Below, one piece after another: positions 1 to 7,201 of a DNA stretch of 64,000 nt (its first letter is position 1; each line of letters starts with the position of its first letter). Below the pieces are notes generated by a model. It was not told the DNA's origin, did not search any database, and worked only from the letters and a program-made list of their open reading frames with translations. This stretch comes from Azoarcus indigens. GTDB lineage: Bacteria > Pseudomonadota > Gammaproteobacteria > Burkholderiales > Rhodocyclaceae. The position numbers and the translations under genes are program-made. Location: the NCBI RefSeq assembly GCF_004361735.1, contig NZ_SNVV01000001.1, forward strand, positions 496,001 to 560,000. The letters are read 5' to 3'.

Positions 1-412
1 TGGGGATCTGCAGGTTGCCCATGGCGCCCAGCGCATCGCTGCCTTCCACCGCGGCGTAGCCCTGCACCTTGCGGCCAAAGCTGTCCACCAGGTAGCCGTC
101 CTTGTCCTTGGAGAACACGCCGACGCGGGTATAGACCTCGGTGCCGTCGGTATCGCGGGTGACGAAGAAGCCGCCGCCGCTAATGGAGACGTCCAGGTCG
201 CGGCCGGTGTTGAGCACGCCGCCGCCTATGCCCAGCGTCTGCGTCAGCGAGGACACCTCGGTGCCGGTGGGCTGGGTACCGGCGTACATGGAGGCGAAGT
301 TGGCGCGGCTGGACTTGAAGCCGTAGGTGCCGGAGTTGGCGATGTTGTTGCTGATGGTATCCAGCTGGGTGTTGATGGCGTTGATGCCGGACAGGGCGAT
401 TTCGAAGCTCAT
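1..412 (-). CDS. flgE: Flagellar hook protein FlgE (N-terminal part, cut by window edge)
   Basis: This is the main structural subunit of the flagellar hook, exported by the flagellar type III apparatus. Only the first ~137 residues are present; the rest lies left of the window. The N-terminus (MSFEIALSGINA, then ISNNIANSGTYGFK) is the conserved rod/hook-family D0 motif, followed by GGGFFV and a YTRVGVFSKD stretch typical of hook proteins. The start is the ATG complementary to 410-412, preceded by a GAGGAT purine run. It is the last visible gene of a minus-strand flgB-C-D-E series, 28 bp after flgD. The identification is secure although the C-terminus cannot be seen. Confidence 0.93.
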   Translation of the reverse strand, partial: MSFEIALSGINAINTQLDTISNNIANSGTYGFKSSRANFASMYAGTQPTGTEVSSLTQTLGIGGGVLNTGRDLDVSISGGGFFVTRDTDGTEVYTRVGVFSKDKDGYLVDSFGRKVQGYAAVEGSDALGAMGNLQIP

Positions 413-440
413 GGTTGCATCCTCTCGAACCTGGGGTTGT

Positions 441-1106
441 TCAGTTGACGCTGCTGCCGTTGAAGGCGGTGATCGCGGTGCTGGAGATTTCGCCGAGGTT
501 GGCGACGGTGAGCATCACCCCGGTGGTGGGCGACAGCCGCACCTTCTGCACCTGGCCGGTGATGCCGATGGCCGGCGTCTCCCCGCTGTCGGCGACCACG
601 CTCATGGTGTAGCTGCCGGCCGGCAGGCCCAGCGCTTCCGGATCGATGGTGAAGGCCACCTCGCCCGGCGCGTGGGTACCCAGCTGCAGCTTGTAGGTGC
701 TGCCGCCTTCGCCGGTGAGCACCAGCGTGGTCGCGGCGCTGGCATTGCCCAGGGTGAAGCTGCCGCTCACCGGCTCGCTGGACAGGTTGACCGTGTCGGT
801 GGTGACGGTGACCTGGGAGCCGACCTGGCCACCCAGCGTCAGCACCTGCAGACTCTCCAGCATGGAGGCGGTGACGCCGCTCTGGCTCACCAGGTTCTGC
901 AGCGCCTCCATCTGGCTCAGCTGGGTGAGCTGGCCGACGAACTCGCTCGGGTCGGTCGGCTCCAGCGGGTTCTGGTTCTTGATCTGCGCCACCAGCAGGG
1001 TGGTGAACAGCTCGGACGGGCTGTCGTCCGTCGAGCTCATGGTGATGGCAGACGACGAACTGCTGCCGGTGGTATTGCTGCCGTTGTTGCTTACCGCTGC
1101 GGTCAT
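441..1106 (-). CDS. flgD: Flagellar hook cap / hook assembly protein FlgD
   Basis: FlgD forms the scaffold cap on which FlgE subunits polymerise and is then discarded. The 221-residue product has a Ser/Thr-rich N-terminus and then the family core FTTLLVAQIKNQNPLEP and DPSEFVGQLTQLSQMEALQ (residues ~34-70). A beta-rich C-terminal FlgD Ig-like domain follows. Only 2 bp separate it from flgC upstream and 28 bp from flgE downstream, so it is surely in one operon. Length is normal for the family. Confidence 0.95.
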   Translation of the reverse strand: MTAAVSNNGSNTTGSSSSSAITMSSTDDSPSELFTTLLVAQIKNQNPLEPTDPSEFVGQLTQLSQMEALQNLVSQSGVTASMLESLQVLTLGGQVGSQVTVTTDTVNLSSEPVSGSFTLGNASAATTLVLTGEGGSTYKLQLGTHAPGEVAFTIDPEALGLPAGSYTMSVVADSGETPAIGITGQVQKVRLSPTTGVMLTVANLGEISSTAITAFNGSSVN

Positions 1107-1108
1107 GA

Positions 1109-1525
1109 TCAGTTCTCTCCCAGCCTGAGCAGCGACTGCTGCATGGATTTCACCCGGCCCAGCACCTCGACGCTGGATTCGAAGGCACGCGAGGCGGCCA
1201 TCATGTCGGTCATCTCCGCCACCGAATTGACGTTGGGGTAGAACACCATGCCGTCCTCGTTCGCCAGCGGGTTGTCCGGCTCGTAGGCCTGGCGCAGCGG
1301 CTCGGTGCTCTCCACCACGTCCAGCACCTGCACGCGGGCGCCGGCCACCTGTTCGCCGCTGCGCTCGTAGATGGAGGCGAACACCGGCTTGCGCGCGCGG
1401 TAGGTCTCGTTCTCGGTGGCGGAGGCGGTCTGGGCGTTGGCGAGGTTGCTTGCCACCGTGTTCAGCCGCAGCGACTGGGCGGTCATCGCCGAGCCGGCAA
1501 TCTGCGCGATATTCCTGAATGACAT
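1109..1525 (-). CDS. flgC: Flagellar proximal rod protein FlgC
   Basis: This rod subunit links the MS ring to the distal rod. The 138-residue product has the rod-family N-terminal helix (AQSLRLNTVASNLANAQT) and the paired C-terminal helix (NSVAEMTDMMAASRAFESSVEVL) in which the conserved VAEM and RAFE blocks are intact. It lies 2 bp from both flgB and flgD, consistent with translational coupling in a flgBCDE operon. Length is normal for FlgC. Confidence 0.96.
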   Translation of the reverse strand: MSFRNIAQIAGSAMTAQSLRLNTVASNLANAQTASATENETYRARKPVFASIYERSGEQVAGARVQVLDVVESTEPLRQAYEPDNPLANEDGMVFYPNVNSVAEMTDMMAASRAFESSVEVLGRVKSMQQSLLRLGEN

Positions 1526-1527
1526 GT

Positions 1528-1887
1528 TTATTGCCCCTCTATGGCCTTGGCCAGGCCCTTGAGCTTCATGTTGAGAAAGGTCAGACTTGTCTGGAAATCC
1601 GAGGCGTTCTGCGAGAACTGCGCCTGTTCCGTCCCCAGCTCCACCGTGTTGCCGTCCTGCGTCGGGTTGTTCGGCAGGCGATACAGCAGTTCGGTGTCGG
1701 CGGTGCCCAGCGACAGCCCTTCCCCACCGGCCACCTGCCGCAGCGTTGCGGCGAAGTCGATGTCCCGCGCCTGGTAGCCGGGCGTGCTGTCGTTGGCGAT
1801 GTTGGATGCCAGGATCTTCGTCCGCTCCGCACGCAGCCGCAGCGCATCCGGATGCAGCCCCAAGGCCTTGTCGAAATTTATGCCCAT
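1528..1887 (-). CDS. flgB: Flagellar proximal rod protein FlgB
   Basis: FlgB is the first rod subunit next to the MS ring. The 119-residue protein shows LGLHPDALRLRAERTKILASNIANDSTPGYQARDIDF, split here as the conserved AERTKILASNIAN motif and PGYQARDIDF, near residues 10-45. It is the first gene of the minus-strand flgBCDE group. Its start codon (complement of 1885-1887) overlaps the likely start codon of the divergent flgA, so there is no intergenic space for a conventional promoter; see findings. Confidence 0.95.
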   Translation of the reverse strand: MGINFDKALGLHPDALRLRAERTKILASNIANDSTPGYQARDIDFAATLRQVAGGEGLSLGTADTELLYRLPNNPTQDGNTVELGTEQAQFSQNASDFQTSLTFLNMKLKGLAKAIEGQ

Positions 1888-2620
1888 GCGTTTACCTCAT
1901 TCATCCCGCTTGTTCGAAGTCCTGCTCGGCCTGGCCTGCGCCAGCGCCCTGCCCGCCCTCGCCGCCAGCGAGGAACCAGTGGCTCGCGCCGCGCGCGAAT
2001 TCCTGCTCGACCGCGCCGCGCAGGCCGGGCTGGTGCAGCCGGAGGTGAGCCTCAAGCTCATCGCCGGCGACGGCGCGCCGCTTGCCTGCGCCACCGCGCC
2101 GCGGGTGGAAGCGCTGGACACCCGCCACCCCAGCCGCATGCGGTACGCGGCGGTGTGCCCGGCCAGCGGCGCGCGGGCGGAGTACGTGGTGCGCGCCGAG
2201 CTGTCGGCGCAGGTGGTGGTGGCGCCCGGCGGTATCGCCGCGCGCCGGCCCATCGCCGGGCACGAAGTGACGCTGGAGCGGCGCCCGCTGGCGGGCAGCG
2301 CCGAGGTCACCTCCGACCCGGAGGACGTCATCGGCCAGTCCGCCCGCCGCGCCATCCGCGCCGGGCAGGTGGTGGACCGCAAGCTGCTGGTCGAGCCGGT
2401 GCTGGTACGGCGCGGCGCGGCGGTGCGCATCGTGGCGCGCAACGGCCCGGTGCTGGTGACCGCCGCCGGCGAGGCGATGGAAGTGGGCCACGCCGGCGAC
2501 ATCGTGAACGTGCGCAACACCACCACCGGCAACGTGATCCGCGCCCGGGTGATCGGCAGCAACGAGGTGGAACCGGCGGACATGCCCATCGCGCCCTCCG
2601 CTCCTCAATCCGCCCGCTGA
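1886..2620 (+). CDS. flgA: Flagellar P-ring assembly chaperone FlgA
   Basis: FlgA is a periplasmic chaperone for assembly of the P ring (FlgI) around the rod. The start at 1886 (or the ATG at 1880, two residues longer) gives a ~244-residue protein with a short signal peptide (basic N-terminus, VLLGLACASALPALA core, cleavage near AxA). The C-terminal SAF/ChapFlgA domain is recognisable: GHEVTLERRPL, AIRAGQVVDRKLL, then RRGAAVRIVARNGPVLVTAAGEAM and GDIVNVRN. It is transcribed divergently from flgB, and its 3' end overlaps the convergent FlgJ-like gene by 16 bp. The exact start is uncertain because neither ATG has a strong Shine-Dalgarno. Confidence 0.9.
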   Translation: MRLPHSSRLFEVLLGLACASALPALAASEEPVARAAREFLLDRAAQAGLVQPEVSLKLIAGDGAPLACATAPRVEALDTRHPSRMRYAAVCPASGARAEYVVRAELSAQVVVAPGGIAARRPIAGHEVTLERRPLAGSAEVTSDPEDVIGQSARRAIRAGQVVDRKLLVEPVLVRRGAAVRIVARNGPVLVTAAGEAMEVGHAGDIVNVRNTTTGNVIRARVIGSNEVEPADMPIAPSAPQSAR

Positions 2621-3399
2621 AGCCGGCGGGCGATGCTCACCAGCTTGTCGGCATAGTCGGGATCGGTGGCGTAGCCGCCCTGCGCCAGGCCTTCGGCGTA
2701 GGCGCGGGCATCGCCACCGGCGTTGAGCGCGCCGCGGTAGCGCGGGTTGTCCGCCAGCAGCGCGGCGAAGTCGCGGAAGGCGCTGGCCGGCGTCGGGTAG
2801 CTGCGGAAACGCTCGGCGCGGCGCACCGCCACGCCCTCTTCGAATTCGGTGGTCTGCGCCTCCACGGTGGCGCCCTGCCAGTTGCCGCCGGCCTTGATGC
2901 CGAACAGGTTGTGGGTGTCGCGGCCATCGTCGCCGCGCAGCGGCCGCTGGCCCCAGCCGGACTCCAGCGCCGCCTGGGCGGCGACGATCTCCGGCGCCAC
3001 GCCCAGCCGCCGGCCGGCCTCCCGCGCCCACGGCGCAATGCGGCCGAGGAAGGCCTGCTGGTGCTCGGCCATGCCTTCCACCGCCAGCCCGGAAGACGTG
3101 GCCCGCTCCACCGCGCGCAGCGCCGCCGTTTTCAGCGTGGCGGCGCGCTCACCTTCTTCGTCTGCCGCGGCCTGCTGCAGGCGGGCGCGCCATACTTGGC
3201 CGGCGGCGTTCAGGTCCAGCTCCTGCGAGCCCTTAGCGATGAAGTGCTGCACCTCGTCGCGCACGCTGCCCATCATGCTGGCGAAGCCGGCGCGGCTCAT
3301 TTGCGTGCCCGGTGGCATGCTCAGCGGCAGCGCGATCTCGTCGCGGGCGGCGGCGATGCCGGCGGCGTAGGTGGAAACGGCGGGGTCAGCGCGGAACAT
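2605..3399 (-). CDS. flgJ: FlgJ-like flagellar glucosaminidase (peptidoglycan hydrolase, no rod-cap domain seen)
   Basis: The C-terminal ~150 residues match the muramidase/N-acetylglucosaminidase half of FlgJ: an AALESGWGQR motif with the catalytic Glu, HNLFGIKAGGNWQG, TTEFEEGVAVRRAERFRSYPT and a terminal GYATDPDYADKL. This enzyme opens the cell wall for rod passage. The 264-residue protein is shorter than classical FlgJ (~315), and its N-terminal ~110 residues show no rod-cap (Rod-binding) domain; that function may be encoded elsewhere. It is last in a flgM-flgN-flgJ-like series and overlaps flgN by 14 bp, so it is translationally coupled. No signal peptide is seen, as in FlgJ, which is exported by the flagellar apparatus. 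Confidence 0.8.
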   Translation of the reverse strand: MFRADPAVSTYAAGIAAARDEIALPLSMPPGTQMSRAGFASMMGSVRDEVQHFIAKGSQELDLNAAGQVWRARLQQAAADEEGERAATLKTAALRAVERATSSGLAVEGMAEHQQAFLGRIAPWAREAGRRLGVAPEIVAAQAALESGWGQRPLRGDDGRDTHNLFGIKAGGNWQGATVEAQTTEFEEGVAVRRAERFRSYPTPASAFRDFAALLADNPRYRGALNAGGDARAYAEGLAQGGYATDPDYADKLVSIARRLQRAD

Positions 3400-3811
3400 A
3401 GGTGTCGGCCTCGGTGTTCAGCACCCGCTGCATGATCTCGTGCTGTTCCATCAACAGATTGCAGTTGCGCTGGTTCATCGCCTTGCATTCGCGCACCAGC
3501 CGCTCCAGCCCCTGCCAGCTGGCCTGCAGCCGTTCACGCGGGTTGGGCGGCAACATGGCGAAGATGCGCTGCATGGCCTCGGCGCCCTTCTCCAGCGACA
3601 GCCGCCCGGCCAGGGCGACACGCTCCTGCCGCCGGGCTTCCAGCGTGCCGGCGAGGGCGACGATGGCCTCGCCCACCGCGGCGATGGCCTCGCTGCGGTG
3701 GCATACCGCGGCCTCGAACTGCTCCTGCAGCAGGCCGCGCAGCCGGTTGTAGTCGGCGACGTCGGCACCGATGCCGGCAGCAAGGCGCAGCAGCAGATCC
3801 TTGCGCTTCAC
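3386..3811 (-). CDS. flgN: FlgN-type flagellar export chaperone
   Basis: A 141-residue, almost wholly helical protein with coiled-coil character. Position immediately after flgM (4-bp overlap) and the C-terminal block CKAMNQRNCNLLMEQHEIMQ, with the typical xNxxNG/Lxxx-like helix, fit FlgN, the chaperone for hook-associated proteins FlgK and FlgL. FlgN proteins diverge strongly in sequence, so the assignment rests on length, helical content and synteny with lateral-flagellar lfgM-lfgN pairs. It is probably co-transcribed with flgM and the FlgJ-like hydrolase. Confidence 0.75.
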   Translation of the reverse strand: MKRKDLLLRLAAGIGADVADYNRLRGLLQEQFEAAVCHRSEAIAAVGEAIVALAGTLEARRQERVALAGRLSLEKGAEAMQRIFAMLPPNPRERLQASWQGLERLVRECKAMNQRNCNLLMEQHEIMQRVLNTEADTYVPR

Positions 3812-4089
3812 CCGCGGCCTCCGTGGAAGCGCGCTATCAGCCCGGCCAGCTTGCCGGCGTCGAAGGGCACCTCGCCGCGCGCCAGCGCCTCGCGCAGGGC
3901 GGCGACCTTGGCCTGGTCGATGTCGGGCATGTCGCGCAGCGCCTGCAGCGCCGGTTGCAGCACGGCGGACTGCAGCTCGCCGGTGGCATTGGCCTGCGGC
4001 GTTGCGGCCTTGGCGGTGTCGCTGGCGGCGGCTTCGCTCACCGGCGCGATGGCCGCTGCCTGGGGGCCTGCGGAACCGGAAATCTTCAT
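3808..4089 (-). CDS. flgM: Anti-sigma28 factor FlgM
   Basis: FlgM holds the flagellar sigma factor FliA inactive until the hook is complete and FlgM is exported. The 93-residue product starts MKISGS; this start is preferred over an in-frame upstream ATG because it restores the normal FlgM N-terminus. The C-terminal sigma-binding region is typical: DMPDIDQAKVAALREALARG followed by EVPFDAGKLAGLIARFH, equivalent to the VDxxRVxxIrxxIaxGxYxvdxxxIA pattern. It is disordered and Ala-rich in the N-terminal half, as expected for an export substrate. It lies 49 bp after motB and overlaps flgN by 4 bp. Its partner FliA is encoded ~2 kb upstream in the same direction. Confidence 0.88.
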   Translation of the reverse strand: MKISGSAGPQAAAIAPVSEAAASDTAKAATPQANATGELQSAVLQPALQALRDMPDIDQAKVAALREALARGEVPFDAGKLAGLIARFHGGRG

Positions 4090-4138
4090 GGAATGGCCTC
4101 TTGCTCTGGTACGCATGTCATGTCCGCTCGTTCGCTGC

Positions 4139-5122
4139 TCAGCGCGCGCCCGCGCCGGCGCGGAACTGGCGGCGCAGCTGGTCTATCTGTGCGGCATCCG
4201 GCAGCGCCGAATCCACGCCCTCGATCAGCGGCGCGACCTTGTCCGGCACGCCGAACATGGAGGCCACCATCTGCGCCTGGCCGGTGGTGAGGATGAGGAG
4301 CTCGATGCGGCGGTTGATGCCGGCGGTGGAATCCTGGGTGTCCAGCGGCGCGCGCTCGGCCATGCCCACCACCTGCAGCACGCTGTGCGGGTTCATGCCG
4401 CCTTCGAGCAGCTGCACCCGCGCCGCCATCGCCCGGTTGCTGGACAGCGACCAGTTGGACGGCGCGCCGAAAGCGCGCGACAGGAAGGGCTTGGAGTCGG
4501 TATGGCCGACGATGAGCATCTGGTTGTCGATCTGGGCGAACAGCGGCCCCATCTTGCGCAGCAGCTGCTTGAACTTCTCGCTGGGCACCGCGCTGCCGCG
4601 CTCGAACATGCCTTCGCGGTCGGTGTCGTGCAGCATCACCCGCAGGCCGTAGGGCGTCACCACCGTCTGCAGGTTGCCGGCGAGGCCGCTCTGCTCGCTC
4701 AGGCGGGCAAGGATGAGGGCCAGCTCCTGCAGGTCGGAGGCAGAATCGTAGTGGCTCTTCAAGCGCATGCGCGCCGGGTCGGGGTCGATGTCGGTGTTAC
4801 CGATGTGCTTGCTGTTGCTGGTGGTCTCGCCGCGGCTGGGGATGGGCTCGCGCGGGATCAGGCTGCCGCTGGGCGCGCCTATCGGGTCGGGGATGCGGCG
4901 CTCGCCGCCCTCCAGCATGCTGGCGCTGGATTCGCGCAGGCTCTCCTCCAGCTGTTCCTTGTCCCGCGCCGCCAGCACCCACAGCACCAGGAAGAGGCAC
5001 ATCAGCGCCAGGCAGAAGTCGGCGAAAGCCACCTTCCAGCTGCCGCCGTGGCCGCCATCATCGTGCTTGCGCGAGACGCGCTTGACGACGGCTTCGCTGT
5101 GCTGCTTGTTGTTGTTCGCCAT
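4139..5122 (-). CDS. motB: Flagellar motor stator protein MotB (LafU type)
   Basis: This inner-membrane stator subunit couples proton (or sodium) flow to rotation and anchors the stator to peptidoglycan. The 327-residue protein has one N-terminal membrane segment, with the essential ion-carrying Asp at residue 35 in VAFADFCLALMCLFLVLW. A long linker follows, then an OmpA/MotB peptidoglycan-binding domain (LIVGHTDSKPF, SNWSLSSNRAMAA, VVGMAERAP, NRRIELLIL). It is paired with motA 13 bp upstream. In lateral flagellar loci the last two genes after the sigma factor are lafT-lafU, the arrangement seen here. Confidence 0.95.
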   Translation of the reverse strand: MANNNKQHSEAVVKRVSRKHDDGGHGGSWKVAFADFCLALMCLFLVLWVLAARDKEQLEESLRESSASMLEGGERRIPDPIGAPSGSLIPREPIPSRGETTSNSKHIGNTDIDPDPARMRLKSHYDSASDLQELALILARLSEQSGLAGNLQTVVTPYGLRVMLHDTDREGMFERGSAVPSEKFKQLLRKMGPLFAQIDNQMLIVGHTDSKPFLSRAFGAPSNWSLSSNRAMAARVQLLEGGMNPHSVLQVVGMAERAPLDTQDSTAGINRRIELLILTTGQAQMVASMFGVPDKVAPLIEGVDSALPDAAQIDQLRRQFRAGAGAR

Positions 5123-5135
5123 GGTCGCCGGGGCC

Positions 5136-6005
5136 TCAGCTGCGCGCGTCCTGCAGCGCGTCTATCCAGGATTCGAGCTGGGCGAAGCTCGGCTTGATGT
5201 TGAGCTGCACCAGCCGGCGGCCGGCGTCGATAGCGAGCAGCGGCGGCTTGCCGGAGACGTGGGTGACCAGCACCACCTTGACGCATTCCATGTTGGACAT
5301 CTCCTGCGTCACCAGCTGCTTCATGACGTTGCTGAGCGGGTCGAGCACGCCGTAGCAGAAGAAGATGCCGATGAAGGTGCCGACCATGGCGGCCGCCACC
5401 TTGGCAGCGATCTCCGCCGCGCCCAGGCCGTCGCCCACCGAGTTCATCGCCATCACGATGCCCAACACCGCGGCCAGGATGCCGAAGCCCGGCATGGCCT
5501 CGCCGATCTTGTGCAGCGACTTGGAGGGCTGCTCCAGCTCGTCGTGGATGGCCTCCAGTTCCTGCTCCAGCACGCCCTCCAGCTCGTGGCCGCTGATCTT
5601 GCCCATGGCCATCAGGCGGAAGTTGTCCACGATGAAGGCGAGCAGCTTGGGCTCTTCCAGGATCAGCGGATAGCGGCGGAACAGCGGGCTGTCGTGCGGC
5701 GCCTCGACGTGGGCGTCCAGCGCCTTGAGGCCGCCGGCGGCGGTCTGCAGCAGCTCGTACATCAGCAGCAGCAGCTGGCGCTGGAAGTCCGGACCCTGCT
5801 TGCGGCGCGACACCACCTTGCGCAGCTGGATGAGCATCTCCGACAGCACATGGCGCGGGTTGCCGAGCACGATGGCACCCAGGCCGGCGCCGGCGATGAT
5901 CATCAGCTCCACCGGCTCCCAGATGACGTGCAGCGCACCGCCGCCGAGCATGAAGCCGCCGAAGACGCATCCCAGCACGATGGCGATACCCAGGATCTGC
6001 TGCAT
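5136..6005 (-). CDS. motA: Flagellar motor stator protein MotA (LafT type)
   Basis: A four-helix inner-membrane stator protein of 289 residues. It has the hydrophobic start (ILGIAIVLGCVFGGFMLGGG), the cytoplasmic charged loop containing FRRYPLILEEPKLL with the conserved Arg and Glu that contact FliG, and the two channel prolines in AMPGFGILAAVLGIV and YGVLDPLSN. It lies 33 bp after fliA and 13 bp before motB. Dedicated stators within a structural locus are characteristic of lateral flagella. Whether protons or sodium drive it is not decidable by eye; sequence character is closer to proton-type MotA. Confidence 0.95.
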   Translation of the reverse strand: MQQILGIAIVLGCVFGGFMLGGGALHVIWEPVELMIIAGAGLGAIVLGNPRHVLSEMLIQLRKVVSRRKQGPDFQRQLLLLMYELLQTAAGGLKALDAHVEAPHDSPLFRRYPLILEEPKLLAFIVDNFRLMAMGKISGHELEGVLEQELEAIHDELEQPSKSLHKIGEAMPGFGILAAVLGIVMAMNSVGDGLGAAEIAAKVAAAMVGTFIGIFFCYGVLDPLSNVMKQLVTQEMSNMECVKVVLVTHVSGKPPLLAIDAGRRLVQLNIKPSFAQLESWIDALQDARS

Positions 6006-6038
6006 GAATTGCTCCCGTTTCCTTTCAGTGTTGCGTCT

Positions 6039-6737
6039 TCATTCCAGGCAGGCCTTCATCTTGCGCAAGGCCCCCTTGTTGATCTGGCACACGCGCGCTT
6101 CGGTGAGGCCGAGCACGGCGGCGATTTCCTTCAGGCTGAGGTCGAACTCGTAGTACAGCTGGATGACGCGCTGCTCGCGCCCGTCCAGCGCCAGCAGCGC
6201 CTGCTCGATGCTGCGCCGGCGCACCAGCAGGGTTTCCGGCGAGGGGCGGTCGGAGGGCAGCTTGCCCATCTCGTTCATCATCTCGTCGAAACTGGCCAGC
6301 ATCTCGGCGCTCTCGGCCAGCTGGTATTCCTGGTAGGCCTCCACGCTGAGTCCCAGCGCCTTCATGATCTCGGCCTCGCTCGGCTCGCGCCCCAGGCGGC
6401 GGGTGAGCTCGCGCACCGCGTCGCGGTTGCGGTGGCTCTCCTGCCGCACCGAGCGCGGCCGCCAGTCCTGCCGGCGCAGCTCGTCCAGGATGGCGCCGCG
6501 CACCCGCATCGCCGCGTAGGCGCCGAACTTCTCGTCCGGCGTGCCGTAGCGGCGCAGGGCGTCAAGCAGGCCCAGCAGACCGATCTGCTCCATGTCCTCG
6601 CGGTCTATCGCGCCGCCGCTCTGGGAATTGAGCTGGCGCACGATGCGCTTGACCAGCGGCGCGTAGGCGAGCAGCTGCGTCTGCTCGTCGGCGACGTCCT
6701 GGACTTCCGCGTAGCCGGTCTGCATGTCCATGGTCAC
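6039..6737 (-). CDS. fliA: Flagellar sigma factor FliA / sigma28 (LafS type)
   Basis: This alternative sigma factor directs RNA polymerase to late flagellar promoters. The 232-residue protein has sigma region 2 (YAPLVKRIVRQL, DREDMEQIGLLGLLDALRRY, AYAAMRVRGAILDELRRQDW), region 3, and region 4 with the HTH (SLKEIAAVLGLTEARVCQINKGAL). Its stop overlaps nothing downstream, but its start overlaps the fliL 3' end by 4 bp. The anti-sigma factor FlgM is nearby. The shared 8-N12-8 motif before fliD and both flagellin genes is its likely target set. Confidence 0.95.
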   Translation of the reverse strand: MTMDMQTGYAEVQDVADEQTQLLAYAPLVKRIVRQLNSQSGGAIDREDMEQIGLLGLLDALRRYGTPDEKFGAYAAMRVRGAILDELRRQDWRPRSVRQESHRNRDAVRELTRRLGREPSEAEIMKALGLSVEAYQEYQLAESAEMLASFDEMMNEMGKLPSDRPSPETLLVRRRSIEQALLALDGREQRVIQLYYEFDLSLKEIAAVLGLTEARVCQINKGALRKMKACLE

Positions 6738-7195
6738 TCGATGATGAGCTTGCCGATCATGGCTTCGACGAAGGGCTTGCCGCCCGGCTCGCGGGCGTAG
6801 CCTTCGTCATAGGCCTGGTTGATGCCGGCGGCGAACTGGTCCACCGTCATCTGCCCGGCCTGCTCGAAGGTGTAGGCAGACATGGCCTTCACCGCGATGC
6901 TGCGCATCAGCGGCAGGTGGGCCTTGGCGGTCTTCTCGCTCTCCAGCGGCGTCTTGAACACCAGGTCCAGCGCCAGGTAGTGGGACAGCGGCTCGCCCTC
7001 GCGGCCGCGCAGCATGACGATGACCTTGTCGAGGCTGACGTAGCGGTACTCGCGGGTATCCACCTGCGGCTTCTGCTCCGCCACCTGCGGGGTGGCGCCG
7101 CGCGAGTTCAGCCACCACCAGGCGGCACCGCCACCGGCCGCCGCCATCAGGCCGCCGACGAGGATGAAGACGATGAGGAGCTGGGTTTTCTTCAT
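6734..7195 (-). CDS. fliL: Flagellar basal body-associated protein FliL (LafF type)
   Basis: FliL is a single-pass inner-membrane protein around the stator that supports motor torque. The 153-residue protein has a lysine-led N-terminus and one transmembrane helix (LLIVFILVGGLMAAAGGGAAWWWL). The periplasmic FliL domain follows, with YVSLDKVIVMLRG and a repeat of LALDLVFKT. It is flanked by fliK and fliA, as lafE-lafF-lafS in lateral flagellar loci. Only 4-6 bp separate or overlap the neighbours, so an operon is certain. Confidence 0.87.
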   Translation of the reverse strand: MKKTQLLIVFILVGGLMAAAGGGAAWWWLNSRGATPQVAEQKPQVDTREYRYVSLDKVIVMLRGREGEPLSHYLALDLVFKTPLESEKTAKAHLPLMRSIAVKAMSAYTFEQAGQMTVDQFAAGINQAYDEGYAREPGGKPFVEAMIGKLIIE

Positions 7196-7201
7196 CGCCG
7201 C

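Noticed and set aside
1519-3435. 638-codon plus-strand frame
   Set aside because: It overlaps flgB, flgA and the FlgJ-like gene in other phases and has shadow-type composition.
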